Positions 1 to 11,060 are shown, numbered from the stretch's first letter. The stretch: 64,000 nt of DNA from Siphonodentalium dalli (GCA_032622095.1 CP136066.1:42855835-42919834), one strand, 5' to 3'. Notes: generated by a model from the sequence alone, not told the origin. Numbers and translations: made by a program.

Positions 1-128
1 GAGTCGCTACCTTAGCTACGCCCGTAGATATCACATTCCACCAGTATAAAACATGGGAACGTTTTGATGTTCTGACAAGGAACGTTATAACATTGCTCAA
101 ACACGGCAGGGAATATATTTAAAAAATA

Positions 129-271
129 ACCCGTGTTTCGATTAAGTTTATGAAGGTATAACCATAAAGTTTGAAGACAAATTCTATAATTGCGCTTTGT
201 ATATATTTACATATATTAAATTTGTCTTTATACTTTAAGGTTATACCTTCATAACCTTAATCGAAACGGGT
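129..271. repeat. Foldback inverted repeat, about 53-bp arms
   Basis: The left arm (129-185, starting ACCCGTGTTTCGATTAAG) is the inverse of the right arm (219-271), with a few mismatches and a loop of about 33 AT-rich bases. It looks like a small foldback or MITE nested in the TIR-A element. Confidence 0.7.
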
Positions 272-877
272 CATTTCTTATAATTAAATTTGTCAATTCA
301 TAGGAGAACCACCTAGTAGAAGGTATACGTATAAAAGAAGTTTAAAAAAATGGAGATTAATTATGACGAAAAAGACGCACTCAAAGTTTAAATTGACAAT
401 GAAACATCCACTTATGGATTAATCAAGTGGCATCACAAAGTCATAGCTTTTGATTGGATAGTGAACAACGTGCATGCACTCGTCGCTTCACCGTGACAGC
501 GGGTGTTCCAGAAATGTTTCACCTGACTGTGACACGAATTGTTAATTTCTGAAACTTCAATTCTTTGCAAATGTTTGCTTGATCGAGTCTTGTTGATTTT
601 TCTTGGTACTTATACACTAAAATACTGATGTGTAATTAGCAGTCACGTTAATGGCAGGGCAGTCCTACACTGCACCAAATTTGGAATTTAATTTCACGTA
701 AACGTCACATATTTTCCATTAAATGTTTAGATTAACGCCATATATGGATCACGTAAATGTCCATAACATAGACATATATGTGGGATTTACGGACACGTAT
801 TCTTCCACATTTACGTAGAAAATACGTTCATGTTCGATTTAAAAAATACGGGGAATTTATGGTTCATTTTTAAATAT

Positions 878-995
878 CACATTTATGGATGCATTATATT
901 TCAACTATACGTGCAATTTATGTGGATTTATATTGGAAATAACACATTTATGGATGCATTAAATTTCACATATACGTGTAATTTACGTATATATT
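878..995. repeat. Two-copy tandem duplication, about 58 bp
   Basis: A stretch with CACATTTATGGATGCATTA and then TATACGTG recurs about 58 bp downstream with some divergence. The area 660-1030 is full of 'ATTTACG' and 'ATTTATG' motifs. A similar short direct repeat built on GGCGCCTTTGAT lies at about 1433 and 1484. The rest of 275-2040 shows no gene that I can support. Confidence 0.55.
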
Positions 996-2779
996 ATATT
1001 CAAAATTAATATCCACATCTACGTATCGTTTACGAGAAATTTAAGAATTTCCAATGGTATGCATATTTCAAATCAGCTTAGTCTATTTAAAATCGGCATA
1101 TCCAATTATCCATGTCACCCAATCGCATATAGCCTCGGTAGATAATTGTAAGATAGTTATCTGAAAATAGAGGGAAAAGTGTAAAGTTGGTACAATAAAA
1201 TACAAAGTGTTATTCCATGGAAGATAGAAAGAGAAAATATAAATTATACGCATTAATATTTCTACATTGTTCACCCTCGCTACAAATTAACTATTGGCAG
1301 ACTATAGTGCATTTTACCCCGTGGTGGTCGGCTCTAAACTGTGAATTAAATCCTATATACAAATTTAATAAATTTTTACATTCCTAGAGTTCTAAGTCTC
1401 ACACAGCGAGCAGGTTTACTCAAAATCTACGTGGCGCCTTTGATACTCTTCTACGTGTATCTGATACTGACCAAATCTGTGTGGCGCCTTTGATTGTACA
1501 TTGAAGTCGATTCTTCATACAGGCATGCATGGTGGCAAATCAACGGGAAGCTTAAGTCTTTTAATTAATCTAAACGCTGCTGATAATTACGAGACTCGAG
1601 TTATATAACACGCGCTGTGGTCAGTTTTAGCGGCGAACATGCTGTCAGTTATTACAAATTGTTTTTGCCTCTTGAAATGTCATTACCTCGACGTTTAAAT
1701 GCATATACGCGGTTTCAAACTCCAAGTTTAACGATTTTCCGTATTTGAGAATAAAAGCGTCGAAAATGTCATGTATATTAGATTAATGGACAATACGTGA
1801 AATCACCATATCTGTAAAACTCACTTTCCGTCCAGTGAGCTACCTGAATGAATTTTGATGCATGTGGTCATATGACAAAATGCTGCTGCGAGCGCTGTCA
1901 TTTCTATAGCAGAAGTAGTCAAGAAAGTTAGGTTATCTATAAATAAATTTAATGCCTAAATGTGTGACAACAAATGATTTTATAGTATTATGTGGACTGA
2001 CAGCTTGTGATTAACTTATTTCTTTGTTAACACTTGTTCCTTAATAATCCACTTCACATTAGGGGGTGGTCCCAACTCGAGATTATATGCTTTTCTGTGA
2101 TTTTTGGGAGCAGATATCGCAATAGACATTGAATTAATTACCCGAAAAAAGTCCATGATTGTAAGCGACGAAATGCACGATCACACACAAAGTCACTTAA
2201 ATCGTGCACTTTCGAGTTGAAACCTTCACCTACAGTGAAATGCATAATTAACAGGCATTAACTAACAAATATAATAGCTGCATGTTTTGTCAATGTTATC
2301 AACGTCCCTGTCAAAATGTTCCAGGTTTTGAACTGGTGGAGTATATGATCTCTACGGGCGTAGATTCTATATTCACCCTCTGGGGACCTCAATCTGCGTA
2401 GGCCTCAGACCTTCTCTGGAAAATATCTGTATTATCAAATTGACAAGAATTATTATTAAGAATCTGGCATCAACTAAGAATTATTAACACCCCTCGGGTG
2501 TATACTGTCGTACAGAATTTAGAAAGCTGTTGTTCGCTGGGCGTTGTATAAATAGATAAGGTTATTCCGGTAAGTGACAATTTGCAGTAGGTCCCTATTT
2601 GCGGAGATATATTTGCGGAGTTCCCCGAATTCGTGGAGGCGGAGGTCCCCGAATTCGTGGAGGTCCCCTAAAATGGTCGAAATATGTTGATGTTAATGAG
2701 GGAACGGGTGCGTATATGTCATTTGATACGTATTTTAAACAAATAACGACACGATCATCATAATAGTTCTATCAATCAT

Positions 2780-2825
<46 letters not shown>

Positions 2826-2834
2826 CCATCATCA
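2780..2834. repeat. (ATC)n microsatellite
   Basis: About 18 nearly perfect ATC triplets with a single ATC to ACC change near the right end. Confidence 0.95.
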
Positions 2835-2982
2835 TAATACGGAACAAGTCTTGCGTCTTTTCGTCCCTATAACATTATTTGCAATGTTTGTTCACAAATA
2901 TATGTATCGTCATTCGATATTTACTTGTGAGTCACTTGAACATATTACAGTTACTTGTCGTCGAACTCGTATTATATATCAC

Positions 2983-3078
2983 GGCATAATATATTCAATC
3001 GCACAAGCGGAGTGTTCCACGTCACTTTAATTCTATCTATACTAAATGCGAATTGATGACACCTACATGGAGCCCCAT
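2983..3078 (+). repeat. Direct repeat copy 1 (partner 3818-3913)
   Basis: A 96-bp block containing CAATCGCACAAGCGGAGTG and ending TGGAGCCCCATA recurs 835 bp downstream with only a few substitutions. Copy 1 is followed at once by the 3077-3121 palindrome. In copy 2 unrelated sequence follows. Confidence 0.85.
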
Positions 3079-3121
3079 AATCTCATTCTTCTATTATATT
3101 ATAATAGAAGAATGAGATTAT
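3077..3121. repeat. Perfect 45-bp palindrome
   Basis: Two exact 22-base inverted arms, ATAATCTCATTCTTCTATTA plus TA and its complement, are separated by one base. It lies precisely at the right end of direct-repeat copy 1. It could be a tiny foldback insertion or the footprint of a fold-back event. Confidence 0.9.
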
Positions 3122-3732
3122 GTATATTTTGAATTGATCGAGTGTTGGAGCCTCACAGCGAAGTATGGCAGAGAGTTCCAGCTATTTACCATGCTTATGT
3201 AGAGCGATTAGAAAGTGTCGATGTCCAAGTTCGTGAAAGTGCTATTGACTATGCGGATGATTTGAGAAGCTTTATTGTTTTAGGATATTGTAGGAAGGCT
3301 AATATGGCCGTGTTAAATTGAGCTATAGCAATGGGATATCTCGCAGGACAACACATTTCGGGTTTTCGTGGGGTGTGTATTCGCTGGATGTCTTATAGTT
3401 GCAGTATGTAACGCGTTAATTGCTTTCGATGTTTAGGTATGAAGAATGGCTGGGCCATGCACTCTTGAAGATTTTATGGTGAGAACACAATGCCTCCGAT
3501 TTTTGATCCGCATTTAGAAGCTTTCTGGTGTGGTGAATGAGAAACCTGCAGTAAAAAGCCGTAGTTTTTGTAATATTTGAAGGATTAGTTGTTTTAACGG
3601 AATTATGAGGCGGTGCATTCATGTAACCAATATATTTTATAATATAATTTATTTTTATGGCTAATAATATGATCTTGAGGGCGTTACCATTTCTGATTAT
3701 GGTTTTCTTGTATTACCTGCATCACTGTTTCA

Positions 3733-3806
3733 ATGTTATAATATTCACTGTGACATCAAACAGTTCCCATGGTTTGAACTGGTGTTGTATAATCTCTACG
3801 GGCGTA
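3733..3806 (+). repeat. Solo end of the TIR-A transposon
   Basis: The sequence runs CAATGTTATAATATTCAC, then GTTCCCATGG, and ends AATCTCTACGGGCG, which is the inner-to-outer order of the TIR-A right end at 2300-2363. No facing left end was found close by, so this is a solo end. The flank that follows (to 3836) resembles the rest of the 48-bp satellite unit described at 34426-62818. Confidence 0.7.
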
Positions 3807-3817
3807 TAGATATTCAT

Positions 3818-3913
3818 GGCATGATATATTCAATCGCACAAGCGGAGTGTTCCACGTCACTTTAATTATATCTATACTAAATGCGTATTGATGACACCTA
3901 AATGGAGCCCCAT
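3818..3913 (+). repeat. Direct repeat copy 2 (partner 2983-3078)
   Basis: Second copy of the 96-bp block, beginning GGCATGATATATTCAATCGC. It directly abuts the solo TIR-A end. Between the two copies, about 3140-3330, is a stop-poor stretch on the plus strand that resembles no protein family I know, so no gene is called there. Confidence 0.85.
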
Positions 3914-4142
3914 ACTGAGAGAACGATGCATTGATGACTGTCGTCTGCTTGGGTCCGTGTGAGGCTCCATACTGGAGTATTGATTCATGGCACGATCTAA
4001 TAAAGCATTGGTATTAGATCACATACAAAGTTTGAAGGCACATACTAAATGGTATATATAATACTGAAGTGAAACTCATGTGAACCTTCAAAAACTATAT
4101 ATGTCTACGTAATTTGGAATGAGGAATAAGATTGGTCTATAA

Positions 4143-4523
4143 CCCTTTACCCAAGAAACCGGCCAAAAACGGCCAAATAAAGCTGCAACAGCCTAAATTA
4201 TCTTGGGTCTGTCTCAATAAAACCATACAAATATGGATATCATTGGAACCGGCTCATTGACCACATTGTGATGGTTACAGTTATGCCCTGTGCCAATGCA
4301 TTCTCTTATATATGCGAGTCGACCATAGGTCGCCTCGCATATATAAGAGAATGCATTGGCCTAAAAAAAATACTTTTTACCATTTTTTCTTACATTCTTT
4401 AACAACTTTATAATTTGTAATGTGTTAAGCCAATGCATTCTCTTATATATGCGAGGCGACCTATGGTCGACTCGCATATATAAGAGAATGCATTGGCACA
4501 TGGCCGTTCTGTTGGGTAAAGGG
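4143..4523. mobile_element. MITE with TTAA-type flanks, carrying twin hairpins
   Basis: The ends are inverted repeats: CCCTTTACCCAA at the left and TTGGGTAAAGGG at the right. The right flank is TTAA and the left flank is ATAA, so a piggyBac-like TTAA duplication with one change is likely. Inside sit two near-perfect hairpins (4291-4359 and 4429-4497) built on CCAATGCATTCTCTTATATA, oriented as inverses of each other and separated by an AT-rich spacer. No coding capacity. Confidence 0.7.
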
Positions 4524-4540
4524 TTAAATACATACGAAAT

Positions 4541-4844
4541 AAAGCTTGGATATATTGTGTCAGACATTTGCAGAATGAGATCACCAGATGGTGAATTTAG
4601 TGACGCTATCCCCCACGGCGGACTAGCGGTACCAAATTCACCCTCTGTGGACCTCATTCTGCTTAGGCCTCAACTGTTACGGAAGACCAATACGATAAGA
4701 TTGATGGTCCCCAGTTGAATAGTAGGGTAAAGGGACCACAGAGGGTGAATTTAGTGATGATATGCCGCTGTGCGGGGTAGCATAACAAAAATCACCCTCT
4801 GTGGATCTCATTCTGCAATTGTCAGACACACTATTTCAAGACTT
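4541..4844. mobile_element. Twin-hairpin MITE, hAT-like (8-9 bp target duplication)
   Basis: Two hairpins (4570-4662 and about 4732-4816), each with arms containing GGTGAATTTAGTGA, lie head to head. The left end reads AAAGCTTGGATATATTGTGT and the right end reads CACACTATTTCAAGACTTA. Flanks ATACGAAAT (4532-4540) and ATACGAGAT (4845-4853) look like a 9-base target duplication with one mismatch. It belongs to the same family as 33281-33533 and lies only 17 bp from the preceding MITE. Confidence 0.7.
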
Positions 4845-4864
4845 ATACGAGATTCAGTCGCTCA

Positions 4865-5990
4865 ACGGTTAACCTTCTATGACTGGAGCTTCCTGAAATT
4901 TTGCGAACCGAAACGTAATGTGACATGCGCTTAGTATGGAACATTGTCAGCAACCTGCAACTGATGATGATTCTATCATACCTTTGGCATCTTTTCAACT
5001 CATTGGGAATCAGTTTCCAAAAATGTCTAAATTCTAATTTTTGTCATAAAATAAAATTTTGCTGTTGAGGGGTACGTTCTAAAACTATTTTCAAAATTCC
5101 ATTAAACCGCTCCAGGATCCAGCTTCCACCTCAAAATTCATGTCAATAGGACGAGGAGCAATTTGTCTGCGATAAATTGGAACATTGGTCGTCATTATGT
5201 TTAGCCTCGAATCTTCTTTAATATGCATAGCAGACATCCTCCCCTTTCTTATGACCACATTCATTATGAGGTGATATATTATGACGTATAGGTTGTGAGC
5301 CATTGTTTCTTTCACTGTTATTTGACGAATAGAAAGGCCTTGTGGTCCGTCAGTCCGTCCTACGCGCGTTCGGACGATAACTTATGAATTAACTTATGAA
5401 ATAACAAGGTGACATTTATGGATTGTATAGCGACACGATCTCGGTTCGACACCATATATACATAGGCGGCGACATAACAAATGGCACATCACCGGACAGT
5501 GATCGCGGGAATGCGGCCATTTTCGGATAAGTTCGGTACTTCCCGTTAACGACGGACATGCCGCATTTATACCACGGGAACGCGGCCAATTTGAATTTTC
5601 GGACAGGTTCTCTCCCTCCCACTTTTGACAGAAAAAACCACAACTGTGATTCTTCGGTCCAAGACACCATTTTGATTGATATAACCTATACATAGTCGGG
5701 GGAATTTTGTGAATTGCATATAATGCGAATATCGGGCATATACGGAGATATAAACGTAGCTGTTATGATGAGGCGGGAATCTGTAAATTATAGTATAACT
5801 TGTATTTATTTTGAACTGGCTAAAACTTCTCTGACGGCAGACTGTTCACCATTAGCAAAATATAGGCAGGATATTTTGATCAATTTGATTCACTTCATTT
5901 CAGCATGCCAAGAGGGAGCAAATTGAATTTTATATTAGCATGTCAATCTAGTTTGCAGGTTGTGGATGTATCAGATTTAATTTAATGTCA
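4865..5990. other. No gene recognised; intergenic or intronic
   Basis: Bases 4869-4905 begin TTAA then CCTTCTATGACTGGAGCTTC, which matches one end of the 13050-13308 MITE family without a matching partner. The rest holds short open frames on both strands with no recognisable domain. This stretch is probably the intron upstream of the FReD exon, since an acceptor site ends it at 6007. Confidence 0.4.
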
Positions 5991-6007
5991 TGCTATTTTG
6001 TATACAG

Positions 6008-6687
6008 ATTGCACAGAGGCGAGCGCTATAGGAAAGTATACAGGCCACGACAAGCTCACAATTGAACCGGAGCTCTCCGCCAATCCTTTCGATGTGTGGT
6101 GCCAGTTTGATTACGGTGGCTTCACCTTCTTGGAACGCAGAGGAGGAGATGCCAGGGATGGTATTGGACAATATTCTAGGGTTGAAAATGCATACGAATC
6201 TTTCAACCGTTCATGGCAACAATACAAAGACGGATTTGGATTGGCTGAATATGAATACTTCATAGGACTCCAACACGCACACGAGATGACGTCACAAGGG
6301 GACTATATACTGAGCGTGGGTCTGGATCACAACCAGTCTTATTACCATAATTTCTACATTGCCAACGAAACTTCAGGCTATGCCATATACTGGGACTCAT
6401 TCCACCAATTCACCTTACCTCTATCAGACGGGTTCGGCCTCGGTCTTGACGGCAGTGCGATACAGAGTATCCACGGGGCCGAGTTCAGTACAGCTGATGG
6501 AGGGCCGAATGCGGCATGCGCAGTGACGTCACAGTCTGGGTGGTGGTTCAACGTCGGATGCTCAGGTGTCAATCTTCACAAGCAGAGGCTCGCGGGCGCA
6601 CACGGCACGTGGCCGGACGCAAGTTTCACGGCGACCGTGGGCGTGCCCGACCATTACCTCATGGCGAAACGGTTGTCACCACTGTGA
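6008..6687 (+). CDS. Fibrinogen-related domain protein, terminal exon (partial gene)
   Basis: This exon encodes about 226 residues that form nearly the whole fibrinogen C-terminal (FReD) fold of a secreted recognition or lectin-type protein. Landmarks in order: DCTEASAIGKYTG near the start, FDVWCQFDYGGFTFLERR, SWQQYKDGFG, YFIGLQHAHEMT, EFSTADGGPNAACAV and GWWFNVGCSGVNL. The four cysteines fit the two usual FReD disulfides. The usual calcium-binding acidic run (DxDND type) is not evident after FSTADGG, so classical metal-dependent ligand binding may be altered. I place the exon start at 6008 because TTTTGTATACAG is a good splice acceptor; it leaves a split Asp codon (phase 1), normal for FReD exons. 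TGA is at 6685-6687. The upstream exons (signal peptide, any N-terminal domain) were not found. What I infer is the role in innate recognition; what I see is the domain. Confidence 0.88.
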
Positions 6688-6746
6688 TGACGACTTTACC
6701 GTGTGAAGATGTCACATCTGATTTAACCCCTTCTATTATAAATGGA

Positions 6747-6930
6747 TTCTCCCATTCAGTTATACAAGTATACATTGGAACTGTCTATTATTCATTTGGA
6801 GGGATTTTAAGGTGATAAATGCAGAAGACAGATAAATAAAAGTGCAGAAGGAGCCCTATATATATTGAGGGAAATGTTTAGATAATAAGTTCAACAAACG
6901 ACCTATTGATATTTCAATAGTCAGATATCA
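6747..6930 (+). repeat. Dispersed repeat forming the FReD gene 3' end
   Basis: The sequence from CCCATTCAGTTATACAAGTA to CAACAAACGACCTATTG recurs inverted at 29432-29625. Shorter pieces recur at 8355-8450 and around 33180-33235 (AAGGTGATAAA, ACAGACGACAGATAA). Hence the region downstream of the FReD stop codon, including its best poly(A) signal, is repeat-derived. Confidence 0.75.
6835..6840 (+). terminator. Candidate poly(A) signal AATAAA
   Basis: AATAAA lies 148 bp after the FReD stop codon and is the first canonical signal. It is part of the dispersed repeat 6747-6930. Confidence 0.5.
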
Positions 6931-7354
6931 ACACTCAAAAAGGGGCAGTTTGTTTTCATATCTCAAACTATGTTCTGACGCCTGAAATTCAAAAGAATAA
7001 ATAGCTCGTATAGTCCACATTGTTACATAGCGGCGGATATTAAAGATTAATCCGAAAATAGTTTTCTTGTGGGGTATTCGTGAGACATATATTCTACGAA
7101 TGTTTTCATGTTTTTGCCTCTTGGTAAGAGCATGGTTAAGGACATTTTCAATAATTTGGTGTTAAACCAGGTGTGACATCTTTAAAGTTGTTGCTGCTGC
7201 CAACATCTTCTTGGAAAGTGTAGTGCCGTGTTTTTGACAGTTCGTGTGTTTGTTTTGTAGTTTGACACTGCATATAGTTATAACCGACAGCTGATAAAAT
7301 GTACGGATGTCCATTACTTCATAAAACTATTGACGACACAGTGACGTCGATCGA
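6931..7354. other. No gene recognised
   Basis: Unremarkable AT-rich sequence. I see no domain, splice-bounded frame or repeat structure here. Confidence 0.4.
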
Positions 7355-8105
7355 TGTCCTCAACATCTTTAACGGATTTCAGCGACGGGTGGGGTGGGGG
7401 CGCTAACCCTCATTGACTGGGTGGGTGCATCCTTGATCATCGCACCCCTGGCGCCACCAGGCTGTAAATGTCATCGGACCTTATGACAATGAATCCACCA
7501 ACAATACTTTTAGCTCAACTTTACTTTGTAATGTTTGAGCTATTGCCGTGGGTTGGCGTCCGTCGCCCGCCCATCCGTCCGTCAACAATTTCCTTTGGCC
7601 CACTATATAGGCCAGACCCCTTATCCGATCATTACCAAACTTCATCGATCTTCGGTGTGACCTCTAGATTGCAGCCATTTGTTCTGAAATTCCTTAAAAA
7701 ACATGGCCGTCAGCATTGGCACAACCTACAGCCCGCATTTAATTGAGAACTGTGTTGAAAATTTACAGGCATGTTTAGGATCACCTCCAGATGGGAGCTA
7801 TCGAATTTTAGCTAATTTCGATGTTCACTCTTTGCATGACTAAATCCTTTGTCTTATCATACAGACCACATCCCTCATCTGATCACCACTCAACTTCATG
7901 TGGTTCTTCGGGGTGACCTCTAGATTGGAGCCATCAATTATTTCCAAAATTCGATAAAAAAAACATGGCCGCCCACAGCCATCTTGGATTTTACTCTTTG
8001 CATGACTAAATCCTTCGGCACATCATGCAGGCCACATCCCTCATCCGGTCATCGCCAAACTTCATACGGATCGTCGGGGTGACCTCTATATTGGAGCTAT
8101 CGTAT
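7355..8105 (+). repeat. Dispersed repeat with CCGTCCGTC tract, copy 1
   Basis: The sequence starts ATGTCCTCAACATCTTTAAC, passes through TTTAGCTCAACTTTACTTTG and GCCCGCCCATCCGTCCGTC, then carries about three degenerate internal units each ending GGGGTGACCTCTA(G/T)ATTGGAGC. The whole is shared with 20852-21730. Internal units contain ATGGCCG plus CAGCCATCTTGGATTT. It is a multicopy element of unknown class; open frames here are not credible genes. Confidence 0.8.
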
Positions 8106-8483
8106 TTTTGAAATATTTGAATAATTTCCTTTACACAATTCAAGAACTTTACTGTAACTTTTTTGCTTTCCTTCTTCTTTATCATTATATTCATTGCTCA
8201 GCAAAAAATAAACTCCAATACAAGTTGAGCTACATTGTCATTGACACTTTCATCTCATGTTATTGTTGCCTGTTATTTGATTGTTTTTTTATAATAAAAT
8301 ATAGTTCTCTTTATTTCTCTTGAATTGTACAGAGATATACTTCCATTATCCCTGGCTGTACTAAATCCCACTCAGGTATAAAAGTAAACAGTGGAAAGTT
8401 CCATTATTCATCTAGAGAGGTTTTCAGGTAATAAAAGCTGACGACTGACATACAAAAACATCCCAGATAATACAAATGGAACG

Positions 8484-8557
8484 TTGGTCGATGACTATAT
8501 ATAATATATAATTGAGTATACAGGGTGTGGGACATTGGTCGATAACTATATATAATA
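8484..8557. repeat. 51-bp tandem repeat, left part (split by Helitron)
   Basis: The unit contains GGTCGATGACTATATATAAT and ATTGAGTATACAGGGTGTGG, with a period of about 51 bp. The tract continues at 12022-12118 and 12940-12965 once the two inserted elements are set aside, giving about four units. One unit is cut at A(8557). Confidence 0.85.
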
Positions 8558-9546
8558 CTAGCAGGGTTACCCGGCGTTGCACAGGTTAAAGTGATGTGAA
8601 ACCCTCTGTTGATATATAGTGGGAATAGAGAATACTCTTTCTCTCAAAGTAGTACACGTATTCTTGTATATCAAAATGGCATCACAAAACATGATTATTA
8701 CACTTGGAATATAAGTAGGGCTCACCTTGTCAGATCGGAGCGATTATAATTTTGTTTATCGCGTTTATTCCCTCCCACAATAAAGAAGTATTTATTTATT
8801 TACAACTGCGTATACTTCAGACGTTATAGCATGAAACATGAACATCATAAACACATTAGTTCGAAACAATAAAAGACGACAATTACGTTTTACATAGAGA
8901 TGTATCAATCAATCAACAATCAATCTAATTTATCACATCTTCATGAAGATACAGATGTCTTAAAGATATGTCCAGATGCTCCTCTGTTCTGGTGCTATAT
9001 ATGTACTGGCTAATCATTTTCAGTTTAAAAGAAATGATGGTATGCATGTATATAGCAGCTACATGTGTCCGACACAGCAAGATTTTGAATTGTTTATGTT
9101 AGGCGATGCGTCTGTTCTAAAAAATGAAAGAAATCATCTGTATCGGGCAGATATACCCTTGTCAGAGGATCCTGAAAAGTCATGTGCTACGGACTGCGTT
9201 TTCCTTTATCTCAGAAGTAACCATATTTGACTGCACACTGTGGCCACTATTTTTGAACAGGCCTGCACTACATTTCCATAGCTCTTGTCAATTGTAACTG
9301 TTTTTGTGGAAACTATATTGAATGAGACAGACTCATATCAATCGTGTTATAATATATAAATGAGCCATTCTAATATGCAATCCTCTGACGATTCAAGGTC
9401 CCTCAGTTTGAATGAATATATGTAGCTCTTAAATAGATTGATATAAATATACTTTTAATGCTTTCTTCTTTGTATCTGTGTTGATAGATCATTATAGGAA
9501 TGCCCTGATTTCCATCCCCATATAAATATGACAGTTGAAAAGATAT

Positions 9547-11060
9547 AATTGTTCAAGTGACTTAATTCGGTCACCAAATTTTGTCGAGATTGTGAAATTG
9601 GAATGCCAACCACTCCTCATAACGACATGGAGATGGCCTGGGAGATGACTATATATAACTTTGTTGGATATCGGCGAATTGAACACTGTTATATATGCTA
9701 GTGAATCTCCTCTCCCCATCCAATACCCAAACGGCCCAAAATGTGATATAATTAATCATGTCATTAGAGACGAACGTGCATGGATTTGGTGGAATCAGTG
9801 CTATTAATATATTTGTATCGACTTTGTTGCAACTCCCCTCATGCATGACTTGAACCGCGCCACTTGTGCCATATATAAACCACGTCTATTAGACTCATGC
9901 ATGCATTGTACAATGGAGATGATTATATATAAGTTTGGTGGTATTCGGCAACTGAACAAATTCTTATCATATTTATTACCCCCCCCCATCTCACACAAAC
10001 GGCACCAATTTCGCGTCTTCAAATCACACGTTTATATTCCTCGTATCAATAACGTCACTTTAGAAAAGTTTAACCCTGACCATTATCTTACTCGTAAAAA
10101 GTTACCACGGTCAGACCGGCTTGGTGCCATATCGATTGCACCCTTAAAGTTATTTGTATACATATGGCAACATTTGTTCTCATTAAAATCGAATAATTTC
10201 TCAACCAGACTTCTCAGCTGGATGTTACGCTAGCACTCCCGGTGTTTTAAAATATTAATGGTGTAACCCGAATAACCTCGGTTCTTGAACTGGAGAAAAC
10301 AGCGGGCGTTCAGAACATTTCACACTAACCTATTGGCATGCATCGACCAAGACCCTACTTGCACATACCATGAAGGTGTTCGATTATATCTTGTGCAAGG
10401 GAAATGACAACATGGGGTACATTTAGTATGTTCGACGCCTACACTCAAAATAATTGTTCAAGTGACTTAATGCGGTCACCATTTGTCGAGATTGTGAAAT
10501 TAGAATGCCAACAACTCCTCATAACGACATGGAGATGGCCTGGGAGATGACTATATATAACTTTGTTGGATGTCGGCGAATTGAACACTCTTATAAATGC
10601 TAGTGAATCTCCTCTCGCCATCCATGAGCCAAACGGCCCCAAATGTGATTTAATTAATCATATTATTAGATACGAACGTGCATGAATTTGGTGGAATCAG
10701 TGCTATTAATATATTTGTATCGACTTTTGGTGCAACTCCCCTAATGCATGACTTGAATCGCGCCACTTTTATCATATATAAACCAGGTATATTAGACTCA
10801 CGCGTGCTATATATAATGTAGATGATTATATATAAGTTTGGTGGTATTCGGCAACTAAACAAATTCTTATCATATTTATTACCCCCCCCATCTCTCACAC
10901 AAACGGCACCAATTTAACGTCTTAAATCACACGTTTATATCCCTCGTATCAACAACGTAGCTTTAGAAAAGTTTAACCCTGACCATTATCTTACTCGTAA
11001 AAAGTTACCCCTGTCAGACCGCCTTGGTGCCATCTCGATTGTACCCTTAAAGTTATATAT
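9547..11060. repeat. About 905-bp direct duplication inside Helitron A
   Basis: Bases 9547-10160 recur at 10452-11060 (offset 905 falling to 903), including AACTTTGTTGGAT and CCCTTAAAGTTAT. Looser relatives of a sub-motif (TTTGGTGG-AATCGGC-CTAAA) continue through 11200-11830, so the element has grown by repeated internal duplication. Confidence 0.8.

Larger units (their letters stand above)
16..2363. mobile_element. Non-autonomous TIR DNA transposon (family 'TIR-A')
   Basis: Bases 16 onward start CTACGCCCGTAGATATCACA and continue through TTCCACCAGT; the right end at about 2300-2363 is the inverse, finishing TCTACGGGCGTAG. Similarity between the two ends extends about 70-100 bp inward (the 'CCTGTCAAAATGTTCC' region at the right pairs with the 'GGAACGTTTTGATGTTCTGA' region at the left). 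No transposase-like reading frame was recognised inside, so I call it non-autonomous. Other copies of the same end lie at 3733-3806 and 33246-33935. Bases 2040-2363 match 33612-33935 along their whole length. Target duplication is unclear (possibly TA). The two ends could instead be separate insertions. Confidence 0.55.

Noticed and set aside
4361-4718. 98-codon frames on both strands at the MITE hairpins
   Set aside because: They are translations of inverted-repeat hairpins; the same peptides (MHWP, ILLYMR) recur at other MITE copies.
5394-5693. Two minus-strand frames of 84-99 codons
   Set aside because: No domain, no splice context, and they overlap each other in different frames.
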